Below are positions 24,956 through 37,439 of a stretch of 64,000 bases of DNA, piece by piece (within the stretch, counting starts at the first letter, position 1; every line of letters starts with the position of its first letter). The stretch is taken from positions 33,825,755 through 33,889,754 of the forward strand of contig NW_023998416.1 in the NCBI RefSeq assembly GCF_014805625.2. The letters are read 5' to 3'. The position numbers were made by a program, and so were the translations under genes. This stretch comes from Glossina fuscipes. Lineage: Eukaryota > Arthropoda > Insecta > Diptera > Glossinidae. The notes under the pieces are model-generated. The model was not told the DNA's origin. It worked only from the letters and a program-made list of their open reading frames with translations, and made no database searches.

Positions 24956-26539
24956 TTCAGTATACCAAAATCAGCAGAAATTAAGCATAGAATCTGATTA
25001 AGACTCGCACAGCGCTGTTTAATTAGCATTAACAACTGGCGAGGCGTGTATGTCATAGTCATATTTCTGCGTATGTTTCGTCAAAGGAAAAGGTAAATAT
25101 TTACACAAACTGACAATCTTTCCAAAACAGTAGCTCTAATTTGATTGCAAGTACCCGCCTTCCAAAGTCGACAAATTTTCACCTTTCTAAGCAAAATAAT
25201 GATTTAAAACACCTATGCCCACGAATTCATATTTAATTTTGCAAAAATATTCATGTAGATTAGTATTTTGCCTTTCAAGAATGATATATCGTGATTATCG
25301 CTTCGTTAATGAAAACTGTTTTCATCAATATTTCGATTAGCATATGATTGATTTTTCGGCAAATAATTAATTAATTTTGAAGCAAGACAAAAATTATCGG
25401 CGTGCCCATAAATACCCTGCACCATTTTGCCTAATGCAATTGGTCATCTATTTTCGCCATAACATATAACAAAAATTACACTTTAAGGCTTCCTTTTCTT
25501 ACGAACCTTTATATCGAAGAGAAGTGTAGCTCAGAGAAGTGTAAACTTAGCGCGACAAATTCGTTTCGTCAACAAAGTTATTGTGCATGAATTTTCGTCA
25601 TGCTACACTAAAAACAGGACGTTTGTGCCATACAAAGGCTTAGTTTGTGTAAGAAACTTTGATCTAAGGATGAAATGATTCAAGAAATGATTCCTCACAA
25701 TATAGTGTTGCACATTTTAGCATGCCAAAATGCTATAATACGACCTTGACTATATAGTCTATGTAAATACAAGTACTTCTTTCAGTGGTGGATCTAAAAA
25801 TTAGGCTTTAGACCCGCTTCAGTATCATATCACGATCGATACAAAAAATCTCAATCTAAGCCGAGAGAAACAAGAAGAAGGAAAAATAATAATTATATAT
25901 ACCAACAGTAATTATATTATATTAATATCCAAAATCACTATATTCATATGTAAGCTTACGCTTCAAGACATAATTGCATAAGAACTCTATCAAATCCTTA
26001 TATGTTCACAAGGAATTCAATAGACGTGACACGCGATAGTTTTTACTATTAAACGGAGAAGGACGGCTGAACAACAAAAACCGGCCAAAGCATCTCTCTC
26101 TCTCTCGGGCAGACGGGCGAACATGCTTAAGTGTATTTAAAATTTCGTGTTGGTCAAGATATGCTTTTGCGTGTTGAAAACATATTCCCGAAAAGAATAG
26201 GCGCCAACCCTCGGAGGCGGGTATTAAACACCTTGACGCGAATCTGTGCTTTAAAACACATGTATGGGCTAACCTTTACGGATAGTGTTTTAAGTTTCCC
26301 TGAATACTACCTCAAATTTCACGACTCTAAATGCAACTGTTTCGAAAACACATCCCACCAGACCAACGGATGTTTGCTTGAGAGCCCTATGCGGATTAAG
26401 AATCCGTCTTAGGACAAGCTTAAACTCTTCAGATCGTCTCTCTACACAATATTTAAAACTATTAATGATATTAATAATTTGAAGCAATAAAACATGAAGC
26501 TTTATTAACTGAAACGAGTAAAAACAACGTAGTAGGCCG

Positions 26540-26832
26540 GGTAGGGTAAAGCATTAAATACCTTGCACAACTTTACCGTTATTCATAAACTTTAAGGCCA
26601 AGACTTTATATGGGAAATGGCCGAAAAAGTGGTCCAATCCGAAGCATTTCCAGAAACGTTCATCCTTTGGCCAAATTGAATACAAGAAAACAACTTGGAC
26701 GGAGGGGTCATACAATCTGAGATCAATTCAGAAAGTAGTTCGATCGATATAAGACAACATAGCGCAATGTCGAGACCATCTGGACGTTGCATACGTTCGC
26801 ATAACACTAATGCTATAGGGTATAAAATAAAC
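26540..26832 (+). repeat. Family A interspersed repeat copy
   Basis: TTATTCATAAACTTTAAGGC, CCGAAAAAGTGGTCCAATCC, GTTCATCCTTTGGCCAAATT, GAGATCAATTCAGAAAGTAG, CGATCGATATAAGACA and CTATAGGGTATAAAATAAAC occur in the family order. The GTCY core is degraded to TTGGACGGAGGGGTC. Confidence 0.75.
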
Positions 26833-28234
26833 GTACACACATATGCCTGCAAAAGTTTTAAATACGAATCTAAATAACAAACAGTAACGACTACAACGCC
26901 GTATATCGATGGCTTGACACCTTTGTTACTTTTGGAGCCGGCATTAGGTTTTTTTTCTTGTCTGACTGCGGTTAAGTTAGAAATGGTGTTAATAAATTCG
27001 TAGATATATTAGCGAAACGAAATTTAATAAAGACATCAATTAACTGATGTGCAATTAATACCGGGGGCATAATAGTGAGATGTGTTATCACTTTCCTTCA
27101 TATATCATGATGCAAGCATTCGGAAAAGTGTATTTGACTTTGAGATTTCAATTTCAATCAATGTCGAATTTCTCGAATCAATTCAAAGGAAAATATTCAA
27201 TTACGAAAAAGTTATGTGCTAAATATAGAAATGATGATAATTTCTTGTTAAAATTTAATTAAATAAAAGAAAAAAAAAAGCGGAACACAATACAAAAACC
27301 GCAATAACAAATACGTTATTGCACAAATATTATAATATATGACACGCTATAATATAAAAAACTTGACTTAAGCTACTGCACTTAAACGGCAATAATATCC
27401 TAAGTTATACTTTGAAATCACATATGAAACGTAAAAGTGATGCTGCAATAAAAAAATAATAAAAAAGAAGAAAAACGAAAACCGACTGACTGTTTAACAC
27501 AAAAAAGGTATACAGCAATAATTATAAACAAGCAAGGTAATATATACATACAAAGTGATCTAATGTAATGTATACTCCACTCTTTAGTAACATTGTTACA
27601 AAAATATTTGCCTTTGCGCAAAACGGGGAAACAAAATTATAAGATCTTATAAGGTAGATTATTACAATACATTTGTGCTTAAGAGATTGATTAAAATCTA
27701 GTATGTACACATATGTATATAATTATCGTAGACATTATAAATATGCGCTTATAAGAACCGGTTATTAAAAACGCATTTCAAAAATAGCAAACCAACAACG
27801 AACATATCTACATTGGCGCCATTATTGGCATTAAATCAGGTAAAGCTAAAGCCAAATCTTAACTTTACTTTAGTACACACATAACAAGATTTGAAAACAA
27901 TTAAAAAAAAAAAAAAATCAATTAATTTATTATAACAACAAAAACAACAGCACGCCTATCATGGCTGCTAACTACAATCAATTTTTTTATGTAACTAATA
28001 AGAGTTTTTTTAATTTTTTGAAATTTTAAACAAATTTCTTATCATTAACAAGTGTACGTACAAATGTATCTTTTATTTTGATAACATAAATTAAATATAG
28101 ACCCATACGTATATATCGAAACACCTTTACCTACATAGATAAGGAGCTTAAAGAGCTTGCTTTCATAAAAGATTGCGCCCTTGAAATCTCCAAAGTATAC
28201 CTGCAGTAACTGTGATCAAAATCACAAGCAAACA

Positions 28235-28550
28235 GTTGAGGGCGTTCTAAGTGTTTTCATGTGATTTGTGACTTCTCAGCTGAAAACCTAAAATGAAAAA
28301 GTCGCGTTTTCCTCATACGATGAAGAATCAAAATCGCCTTTACGTCATACAATTGTATGCCAAAATCAAAATCGAAAGCAAGGACTAATGAGTAGGGTAT
28401 GTTGACGGTGTTTTTGGTGTTTTCAGTGTCTTTATGCAAATTATGATTTCTCAGCTGAAAATGTGAAATAAAAAGGTCGCGTTTTTTCATATTGAGAAAA
28501 GCAATAAAATCGTGTTTTTACTGAAAACACCTTCCATCGCCACCACCAAC
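28235..28550. repeat. ~170-bp tandem duplication with internal inverted repeat
   Basis: TTCTCAGCTGAAAA occurs at 28273 and 28448 (175 bp apart), each followed by a similar stretch: GAAAAAGTCGCGTTTTCCTC against AAAAAGGTCGCGTTTTTTCA. Each is preceded by GTTGAGGGCG or GTTGACGGTG. In addition, GGTGTTTTCAGT at 28416-28427 is perfectly complementary in reverse to ACTGAAAACACC at 28520-28531. It could be a decayed foldback or MITE-type element. No coding content. Confidence 0.6.
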
Positions 28551-30784
28551 GTAAAGGTCTGTTTTTGTGACTATTGTTAGATTACGAGCCGGTTCTTAAA
28601 TGAAGAAGGATTCCAAGTAAGGTTTTCGATCAGTTTGTGGTTCCAACATTGTAAAATATTATTTTTAAGCTTTATGGCAAATTTTACATAACACTAACGC
28701 CATCTGTAAACAACGCTATTGTTGTCTTTTAATTTGAAGAAAATTGTACCGTAATAAGGATGCGAGGCACAAAAAATTATAACAGAGTGGAATCGAGGCG
28801 AACATTTAACATCGATGGCAAAGTTGAACATTCACGGTGCACGTTTCATTTAAGCCAGGTAATCCGTTAGGCGTACTGCCTCAACTTAACGAACTGAGGA
28901 AAATTAGAAAAAACAACTGATGTAACTCAAGTGTATTGTAATATGAAAGCATTTATGAAACGTGGCCGATTCTCAGCAAACACGCTTAAGATAAACACTA
29001 AGACTGTTAAGTATATGCCCTGTATAGAGCAGTATTTGCATTCAGTTCCCTTGAGATCGAGGCTTTCAAGCTAGGTATTAAGAAAATAGCGAAACTGATA
29101 CAGGTTGAGGCTTAGCTTACCTATAAAAAATTAAAGAAATGTGCTTTACACAAAGCGTTAAGGTTGTTGTACATAATGCTGCTAAACACATAGATCTAAG
29201 AAAACTTTTGCCGTTTATCAGGTACCATCAGAAAACGCAAGAGATCGTTAGTTTGTTACGTGCAAGCACATGAAAAGTGCATTTGTAAATACAACAAATT
29301 TTTATTTGCACTCAAAAATACTTAAGGTAGATGAAACATTTATAGGAATATGAAGTCATTAGTTATAGTCCGCACTTTCCTGTTGCCACAGACACATTGA
29401 GAGATTGTCTATGTTTTCTTTATATATTCTTAAGCGCATCTCATAAAAATTTTATGTATATGCAAAGAGACACATAAACGGACGTTCTTATATGTAAACG
29501 CAAATACACATGTAATAGATATTTGGTTGTCACTCTCTCTCTCTCTTAGTTACTCCCACGCCGACCAAAGATGATCAACAATTGAGACTGACAGGCATAC
29601 GTTTCTATGACTTATATTAACGGATACGGTTTGACTGTGTTTCTTATACCTTTCATCAAAGTCTGAGGATATGATATGTTTATCCTTCTATTTGCATAAT
29701 GAAATATACATATGTTCTTGATCATTGCGCTCTTTCTTACTAACCTTCCCTAAGGATGTCGCCGGCTTTTTGAGTTACGAAACCAAAGATTACTGTAGAC
29801 AGCTGAAATTGGCCACAAAAAGTGGAGGAATCCCCAGCCATATATGAGCGCAGACCGGATCCAAGAATAGGTGTGGCCAGTCCCATAAAGCTTCATAATT
29901 TATAGCAAATATTGGTTCAAAACCTCCTAAACATGTTCACTGAAATCTTCTGAAACTTTAAAACAAAAGAAGGCGCGATCAATCCGAGACATTGGCCTAA
30001 TCCTTTGTACAAAAATATTTTATAAAAAACCAACCATAATACAAATATTCAACTGATGCTCATCAATAAGCTCACAATTTAAGAAATATTTTGAAATGTT
30101 CTTCCACCGATTTAAGGTTAGGGTGCCTCATAGCCCATTAGTTAAGAAGCACAACGGTATGCTAGGACTGAATTCTTAGCGCACGTTGTGGAAGCTGATT
30201 GGTGGGCCAGACTTCTTTCTCTCTATTCCCATTTCCTTCTAACGCGCAGCAAACATCCCCTAAGGCATTGGTCGCAGTTGAAAAAAAATTGCTACAAAAA
30301 AAAAGAAGAAATAAGTTGCTGATGTTTATGCAAAAGGGGGAGAGGGCAGAACACAAGAAGGCTTTGCAGAACTACTTTAATTGTTGCAAACTTTTGTTGA
30401 GAAATTTTACAAAAATATTTCAAAAACATCTGAGAAATAGTTTTTAATATTTTTTTTTCTTTGTTTGTAGAACAACGGAGTGGTTGGCATAAAATGAATT
30501 TTAAATGCTTCCCATCCAGAGAAAGTATGTACATTTGCTTAAGCCGAAGCGGATTTGGCGCACTATTTGAAACGATTTTTATGTAGAGGTTGCATGCTGC
30601 CAGCTTTTATATCCATTATAAAAAATATATTATTTTTTTCTAATGATCGTATTGCCTATCGCAGACACCATAAGATGAATACCTGTCTGTAAGCTTGTGG
30701 AAGCACGAGGAACGAACGGATTTATGTAGCGTTTGCGGTACTGTCCTAAGTTTCAAAGTGATTTAATGATTGACTCAACATCAT

Positions 30785-30965
30785 TTAAGTTCATCTGTCT
30801 GTTCGTTTTCAACCCGCAAGTCGGAACTTTTAACGAAATTTGGTAAACTGACATGGCCCAAGGATAAAGTCGGCCATTTCACGGTCACTATCCACGTTAT
30901 GCCTTTACAAATATTTACAATTTTCGAGACTGTCAACAGCCAGTGTTGCCCGGCGTTTACCAGTC
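30785..30965 (-). repeat. Family A-like repeat fragment
   Basis: Plus strand shows TCATCTGTCTGTTCGTTTTC, AACGAAATTTGGTAAACTGA, CATGGCCCAAGGATAAAGTC, then GGCCATTTCACGG. This corresponds to the inverted middle part of the family: GTCY tract, A-rich spacer and 'tggcccaagga' landmark. Weakly conserved. Confidence 0.45.
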
Positions 30966-31159
30966 TTTCTTTGAGTTCCAAAATCGACTAAGTAATGGCA
31001 TGCTCTCAAGTCTTGGAATTTTTCATCATAAATCGAAACCTAAGGCTTTAAATGTGAATTCGAATTTTTATTTCTTACGGCCGTCAAGTCGAGCTAGGAA
31101 ACCTATTAAATCGACTTGAAATGAAATGTTGCCTGCTTTCTTACGAAGAGAATCAAAAA

Positions 31160-31450
31160 TCAAAATGAAATTATATTCAGTCGTGGCCACATCTGTGATC
31201 CTAAAAAAAAAGAAAGGAACTACATTTTCTTACTCTATAATATTGGGTGGGCGCGGCTGATTTCTTTAAATTAACAGCGGAAGTTTATATGCTATGTTTG
31301 TTGCCCTTCATAAGTAATAAGCAGAAAACATAGAAAAAACAAAGATGCTCTCAGGTTTCGTTATATAGACGCGTACACGATGTGGGCGTGTTCCTTGAAA
31401 ACTTTGGCCAATTTTGAAGTTCGTTTGCAAATTTGTAGATGATTTCTCCA
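31160..31450 (+). repeat. Family B repeat, 5' half
   Basis: TTATATTCAGTCGTGGCCAC parallels TTATATTCGATCGTGATCGA at 20705. TTACTCTATAATATTGGGTG then GGCGCGGCTG parallels CATACTCTGTAATAGTGGAT then GGGCGCAACTG at 20790. ACACGATGTGGGCGTGTTCC follows. The GGAC-tract 3' half is not seen. Confidence 0.55.
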
Positions 31451-32221
31451 TTTCTCCAAATTAGAAACAAAATCTGACAATCATTACACGAGACAAAGCT
31501 CTACGAAATACGACTACCCCGTTAGCTGGCGCGCCAGTAAGGTCATTCTCTTCAATAGCTTTTGGAAATTGCCAAAGTTGGAATTACTTTGCCCAGTCGT
31601 GTATTCCGGCATTGCTGATGCTTACCGTATAAGCGGTATGAACTTTTGCACGTTGCCTTTGGCGGAACGGTTGGCGAATATGGCACCAACCCTAAATTTA
31701 ACCCTCTTCTCATCTTGTTTTCATCTTTTTATCGCTTCAATGCAGTTTGCACTACTAATACGGAATATATGTTTCTTAAGAAATGAAAGATTGAAGAAGA
31801 AGATTGATGTAACACTTGAGAGCGTTTCCTCTCTTTCTAAGGGTAGATGGGCCCACAAAAAAAAAGAAACAAAAAAAATTATCACTTTAAAGAAATTATG
31901 AAGATGCTGTAGATTTCCCTGGTATATATTTTCCAGATATATATCTTGAAGTTCTAACGAAACTTAATTTTCTACTCGTTCTGGATTCATTTAAGCAAGA
32001 TTTTCTGTTATATTAAATTTTTAAGTAACTTTTGACTTTTACTGATATTTAATCGTTGCAGTAATTTGCGGTTCTAAGCGTCAGCGTAAGGACATAAGCA
32101 CTTATTTCAATGACTGACGCGTGCTTAATTACGTCTGTAAAGTTGTTGTAAAGTTTTTCCAAGGAATTTATGAAGTTTGCGTAAATTGCTTCAGCCCAAA
32201 GTCTTATTGCATTTATTTGAA

Positions 32222-32226
32222 TAATC

Positions 32227-32259
<33 letters not shown>

Positions 32260-32262
32260 TAA
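32222..32262. repeat. (ATA)n microsatellite
   Basis: About eleven consecutive ATA/AAT triplets in intron DNA. Confidence 0.95.
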
Positions 32263-33316
32263 ACAGAGCGTCTTGTGATTGTAAATTGTTTTACAAAAGA
32301 GCAAAGGACAAAATATGCTTACGGCTTTTGCCGATGAGTTCTTAATTGCAACATGTACAGATATAGACATATATTTCAAACGTACAGTGGTGTAATGCCG
32401 TTGACAATTTAAAAGTAATTTTTCATTTTCAATAAATTGACATTTTAAATAAATAATCGATTAATAAAACCACTCAAAACCGGTATACTTAAGTATGAGT
32501 GCAGAAAGAAATGGATAAAAAAAAAAAAAATTAATAAAACAGTGCAGGCTAGATTTATTGAAAGTATATATTTAAAAAAAAAAAAAAGAAGAAAATAAAC
32601 ATATATTTATATATGCTTTATTACAAGCAACAGTCGCACATGAGCAGTTAGTTAGTTAGTTAGCTAGTTACCCGATAACCTTACTAGCTTTGACCCTGTA
32701 ATTTGTGATGTCATTACTAAGCCGTTAGAATGTATTGCGTTCTTAAACTTGCAATAAACATTAGGTCATAACTTAATGTGTGCATTGCCATAAAATTTTT
32801 TATAGCTAAGCTACAACAACAAAAACTGCAATGCAACCTTAAACCTCTTATGAAATCATCTTAGACCGTCTGCTTAGTAAGCACCTTTAAGCGAACTCTT
32901 AGTAAAACATTAGTTTTACGTTGATTAATTTGAGTGAAAAAACAACAACAACAACAACAACAATAACAACAAAACAACACTACACGGTCTGTCATGACTA
33001 TCGCGCTCCCGGTACTATGTACTATGCAGTCGATACTTGTCTCATACTGGAAATAAATGCGAGGAAAGTAAATATTTGTTCGGTTATCTCGCACCGGCAT
33101 CAATTAAATTAACAATGATTCGAAAACGAAAAAAAGGAAAAAAGTCAGTCACTTAATAAATTTAGCAATTGAAATGAATTGAATTTAAATCATATAAGCA
33201 AACATATATAAATATATTTTAAAGGTGATGATGTCATTATTTTCGTTTTTGCACTTTTGAGTTTAACAAAATTTATAAATAAATTTGAAAGGAGATTATT
33301 GCTGTGTTGTCTTTAC

Positions 33317-35318
33317 CTCGTTTCTCCTTAATGTGACTGTCGTATTGCGAGTTACTGCGATTGAATTGAATCGCTGCCATTGTGGATTGGAATTCTTGGT
33401 AATCGTTGTTGATACTTTGTGCTTGCTGAGTCTGAGACGCTGACAGACCTTTGCTTAAAGTACCGCTACTCGGGCTGGTAACAAATTCACTAACCAGCTT
33501 AAGTCCAGTTATTTTCGTTGGGCTTGCACTTGCACTTGCACTTGCACTTGCACTTGCACTCACTTTTGCATTTAACGCTGTAGCTTGGACCGGCACAATT
33601 ACTATACTACTTGGTGCTGTACCTTCGGTATCTGAATCGTCTGTAACTTCACTAGTGGCGGACGAAGGCTTTTTTGTTTTTACCGGGCCACCGCCACTAG
33701 CAGTGTCTTTGTGAAGAGCACAACAATCGTAACCGACGCGTTTGTAATGTTTTTTCACTATAATGTCTTCCTTAGCTAACACATCCGGCTCGTTTGTTTC
33801 AAACTTTTGATTTACCGGCGATTTAGTACTTTGCGATGCAGCAGTTTTCGTATAACTAACATTGTCCTCGGGTATAGAGTTTTCATTTTGTGTTCTATTT
33901 AAGGTTTTAATTTGGGTGGTGGTCTTCTCAGTGGTGGTAGTGGTATAGGTTTCTGTTTGCCATGGCATTACTGGGTGTTTGGCTTCCACAAACATTAAAT
34001 TATTGTTGTTGTAAGATTGTTTGCTACCTACAGTAATGTCAATGTTACCAGTTGATGTTTCCGGGGCAACGCTGCCAATATCAGCCGGTTGTATATAATC
34101 AGTCATATCGATGGACTCTTTATGGTCTTTTATTTGTTCATCTGTTTCGTCTAACTTGATAAGAAATCTAGGATTTGCAGCAGTTACATCTATAACACGC
34201 TGTTGGGTTACACCGCGATGAAATTCTCTATGCGGCGAACTGCGTGGCGATAAATAACCTTCACCATGACGGAATATTTTTTCTACATGTGAACGTCCAT
34301 CGGTAGTCATTGAAGAAGTAACAATCGTCTTAACACCGTCGGCAGCATGAATTTCTCTTACAGTTTTCTCACCTTCCAAGAATTTCGCTGTAGATAGTTT
34401 TGGATCGATTCTATTAGGGCTGGTTGGACTAAGGGAAGAATGTCTATTAGTTGTACGTAAAGTAACATTGAAGGGGCTACTAGAGATTTCCTCTAAGTGT
34501 GGCGGAGCTCTCCGATATCTTTGAGTTGTGCGTAAAGTAACATTAAATGGACTATTGGATTGTTCATCGAGTTCTATGCGTCCACTTACAGCACCTGGCG
34601 AAATTTTACTAGTTGTCTTCAGAGTTACGTTGAAAGGGCTTGGCGTATGTTCTTCGTGAATTTCGACTTTGCGTGGTTTAGCCTGGGGGGTAGCTTTGAG
34701 TTGAACTTGCTGGAAAGCCAACTTGGCGCCCTCAGCCTCAGCCAATCCACGCTGTCTTTCTTGTCTCAAACGTTTCTCTATATCGTAAACGTCCATTTCA
34801 AAAGGATTTTCATCTTTACGTTGCGACTCAAGGTCTGCAAAATCGAACATACGCTGCGGAGTGTGGCTTCGACTTGTGCGCTCATCGGCAATGTGCTCAG
34901 TACTGCGTTTCATACCACCACCTGAAGAGCAGGCCTTCTCATACATGGCAACTTTATCGCGTAAACGATGCGGTGAGGTAGAAGTAGGAGTGCGATTCCA
35001 TGCCGGCGCACCACTATCTAACAGATATTCCGTTGAACTGGAAGTGCTGCGCACAACTTCCTTAGTAGTTTTCTTAATTGTTTTTATAACAGTGCGAGTG
35101 ACTGTTGATGCCGTCTCCTCTGCCGCCTTTGTCTCATCGATATCCATAGTTGGACTAACGTCAGGTGAGGTGTCGTTTGGTTCAACAGCTGTTTGCCTTA
35201 AACGACGTTTGCGCACTGCTGGTTTCGGCACTGACCGGTCTCCTACACCTCCTCCGTGATTGCCCTCCAACTCATAGGGTATGTCATCGCTATGCTTTTT
35301 GTCAGGATGGTTATCCAT
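33317..35318 (-). CDS. Msp300: Msp300 alternative first coding exon (MDNHP form)
   Basis: A 2002-bp exon of 667 codons plus one base. The ATG is at 35318 (CGAC ATG G), with an in-frame TAA only four codons upstream (35331-35333), so it cannot simply continue from an upstream exon. The donor is CGAG/GTAAAG. The terminal G plus AG of the 14166 exon restores Glu, giving HIKEKR/EEQERVQKKT. The protein part is long, polar and probably disordered, with basic KPAVRKRRLR near residue 32, Thr/Val-rich TRTVIKTIKKTTKEV near 74-88 and a short helix around 178-205. SPFNVTL(K/R)TT occurs three times at residues 227-236, 256-265 and 281-290. There is also a Thr run (TETYTTTTTEKTTT) and a Ser-Ala repeat. There is no signal peptide or membrane segment. 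In-frame splicing to the CH domains supports Msp300; the residue sequence alone I recognise less firmly. Confidence 0.9.
33523..33560 (-). repeat. In-frame hexanucleotide repeat coding (Ser-Ala)n
   Basis: AGTGCA is repeated about six times on the coding strand and yields SASASASASASA in the MDNHP exon. Because the unit is six bases, length changes stay in frame. Expect length polymorphism between individuals. Confidence 0.95.
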
Positions 35319-36035
35319 GTCGGTCGTCGGTTATTTACGCCTTTACTCATCGAACACGAATTCAATTCTTGAACTAATTTCTCACACAAATTATTTGAAT
35401 AGTATTGTATGTGTACGCCTACATTCGGCATATTCCTCTTTCCGGAGGGTCAATAATAGTCGGCAAAAATTGATTTTTCTCATACAATACCGGCAACATG
35501 AAAATTAGGTTAAAAATAGAAAAAAATAGAAAAGTTTTTTTTTTTTTTTTTTTTTCTTACAAAGATATTACATTGAATATATCAGCAAATGCCGAAAAAA
35601 AAGAATTTCTTTCAATTCTTCAAAACACTTTAATCACTTCAATATCAATTGTCTAAATTGTCTGACAACGAAATAGATAACAATAATTTCAACAGAAAAA
35701 AACAAAAAAAGAGTGTTACAAAATATTAAAAAAAATAAATAAAAATATTAACAATGCAATTCGTGTACGTATAAAGAGTTTAAAATAGTTAATTCGGTCA
35801 CGGATTCCAGTTAACACTTAACACCGCAAGTGCAAGCTCTGCAAAAGAATTCTAACCGGTTTTACTTAATTTTCTTTTTATTTTTACTGATTGGCTTTTA
35901 TTTGGAAAGCACTTTTTTCTTTTTTTTTCTTTTTTTCTTAAAATAAAAGTAACTGCCTTTCTAGGGCAGTTAGATAATAATGCTTATGTTATACACACAC
36001 TCTATGAATTTTTTCTTTCCTAGAATTAGTTGAAT

Positions 36036-36058
36036 TATATTATTATATATATATATAT

Positions 36059-36110
<52 letters not shown>

Positions 36111-36113
36111 GTA
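36036..36113. repeat. (TA)n microsatellite
   Basis: Long, nearly perfect TA dinucleotide array, interrupted only around 36057-36064. It lies just downstream of the proposed MDNHP promoter, so it would be inside a 5' UTR or a 5' UTR intron. Confidence 0.95.
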
Positions 36114-36234
36114 TAAAGTTTTTGATTTTCTTTACATTTCTTTATTAATGTAGTTTTTTTTTTCTTTTTTGCTTTCTTTCCTAACTATAACTATAATACG
36201 GTCGTTGATTTATTAAGCGTTTCCAAAATATTTC

Positions 36235-36270
36235 CAATCCGTTCTGGCTGAAAGCCGTTTCGATACTGAC
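36235..36270 (-). promoter_or_regulatory. Candidate core promoter (Inr + DPE-like) for the MDNHP transcript
   Basis: On the minus strand TCAGTA places an Inr-like +1 A at 36267 (consensus TCAKTY, last base off). GGATT starts at exactly +28 and matches DPE consensus RGWYV in four of five places. It lies about 950 bp upstream of the MDNHP ATG with no coding exon between. There is no TATA box at -30. Short motifs of this kind occur by chance, so this remains a candidate only. Confidence 0.35.
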
Positions 36271-37439
36271 TGCTGTGTTTTAAACTTTAACGTACTCAGC
36301 CTGAATTGCAGTGAGTGCGCAGTGTTTAAGCCAAAGCACAGAAAGAGATAAATATTAAAAAAAAAAAAAAAAAAAAAATTCAACTGGAATTTTAGTCAGT
36401 GCTTAGTGGTTGCTACTCTACTCTAGTAGCAGTGATGAACTTGAAATCTATATTCTCCGTCTTAACTAATACTATAATGAATGAATGAAAACCCATCATG
36501 AAAAAGAGCAACGCAGTCAGCCGTAAGTCAAAAAAAAAAAACAAACAAAAACAAAAGCAAAAAAAAAGCAGGGAGAAGAGTAAAAAAAATGTAAACACTT
36601 GAAAATTACTATCAGCAAATGTTTTACTATTACACTTCTGGAGTTATCTAATACCGGTGGAGTTAACTCTTATGGAGGAAAAATTACTACTTAAAAGTCA
36701 GTTGTACGCTGAACAGGAACGAGAAACATTTGTCTGAAATGGAAAGTAGTAGCTTGTTTCCGTGGAAAATTTAATCGAAGACAATCTGCTTTAAGAAATT
36801 CCAAACTTTTGATAATAATGTAAAGCTTATAGAAGAACAGATATATTATGCAAAGGTGTGTAAGGTGTGGACTTTCACATCTACTAACTTCTTTTTTTTT
36901 CCAACTAAACGCAAAACACAAAAATTGATAGCAATCATGTCGTTAATAAAGGTCAAAGTCGGACTTATGCCAGTTGTCTATGAAAAACTGTATCGTTTAA
37001 GTGACTATCACGGCTTGGTTCGGGTAGTTGGCATTTTTTGACCAAGTTTTCGTCTTAATCGCTTCGTCGCATCAAACAAAGGAGCGTAAGAAGAACAAAC
37101 TCAATAATCGAGCGAGTTCCTTTTCCTTCCCTATCAATCTGTATACATCGTACGAGATTTTAAGGAAATTTTAATATTCTTTTCATTTTGTTGCAGAGGC
37201 TTGCATTTTTAGCAGCAGCAGAACCCGACGAGAAATGTCGTTCTTTGTCCTTCGTATATTGCACTAACAAGAATATCCAAGAATATGTTTTCCTATTTGA
37301 ATTCCATACTTTGGCTGTGGTATTCGTTGCTTTGAGTATCGGAGAACGCGGGCTTATTGGCTGATAACCTTTGCGACGACCAGAAGCAGGTTTCGGAAAG
37401 CACATATCCTTAATCAGTATCCATCTTTGAAAAAATTAA

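Larger units (their letters stand above)
14167..33316 (-). other. Msp300: Msp300 intron (19.2 kb) between the MDNHP exon and the shared CH1 exon
   Basis: Donor CGAG/GTAAAG at 33316 and acceptor TTTGCAG at 14167. It is a large AT-rich intron with many decayed repeats (listed separately), poly-A/T runs and a (TTAG)n-like run near 32647-32668. No intact gene was recognised. Stretches not covered by a listed repeat (for example 14.97-16.9, 18.3-20.3, 21.3-22.6, 23-24.6, 25-26.5, 28.6-30.7 kb) hold nothing I can identify. Confidence 0.85.

Noticed and set aside
30121..30190. tRNA-like TAGCCCATTAGTTAAGAAGC
   Set aside because: Resembles a D arm, but the T arm and acceptor stem are missing.
31500..31700. 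Minus-strand coding-like stretch (AKVHTAYTVSISNAGIHDWA, then AIEENDLTGAPANGVVVFRR)
   Set aside because: A single stop and a possible GTAATT donor make it tempting, but there is no recognised family. It directly follows a family B copy and may be its extension.
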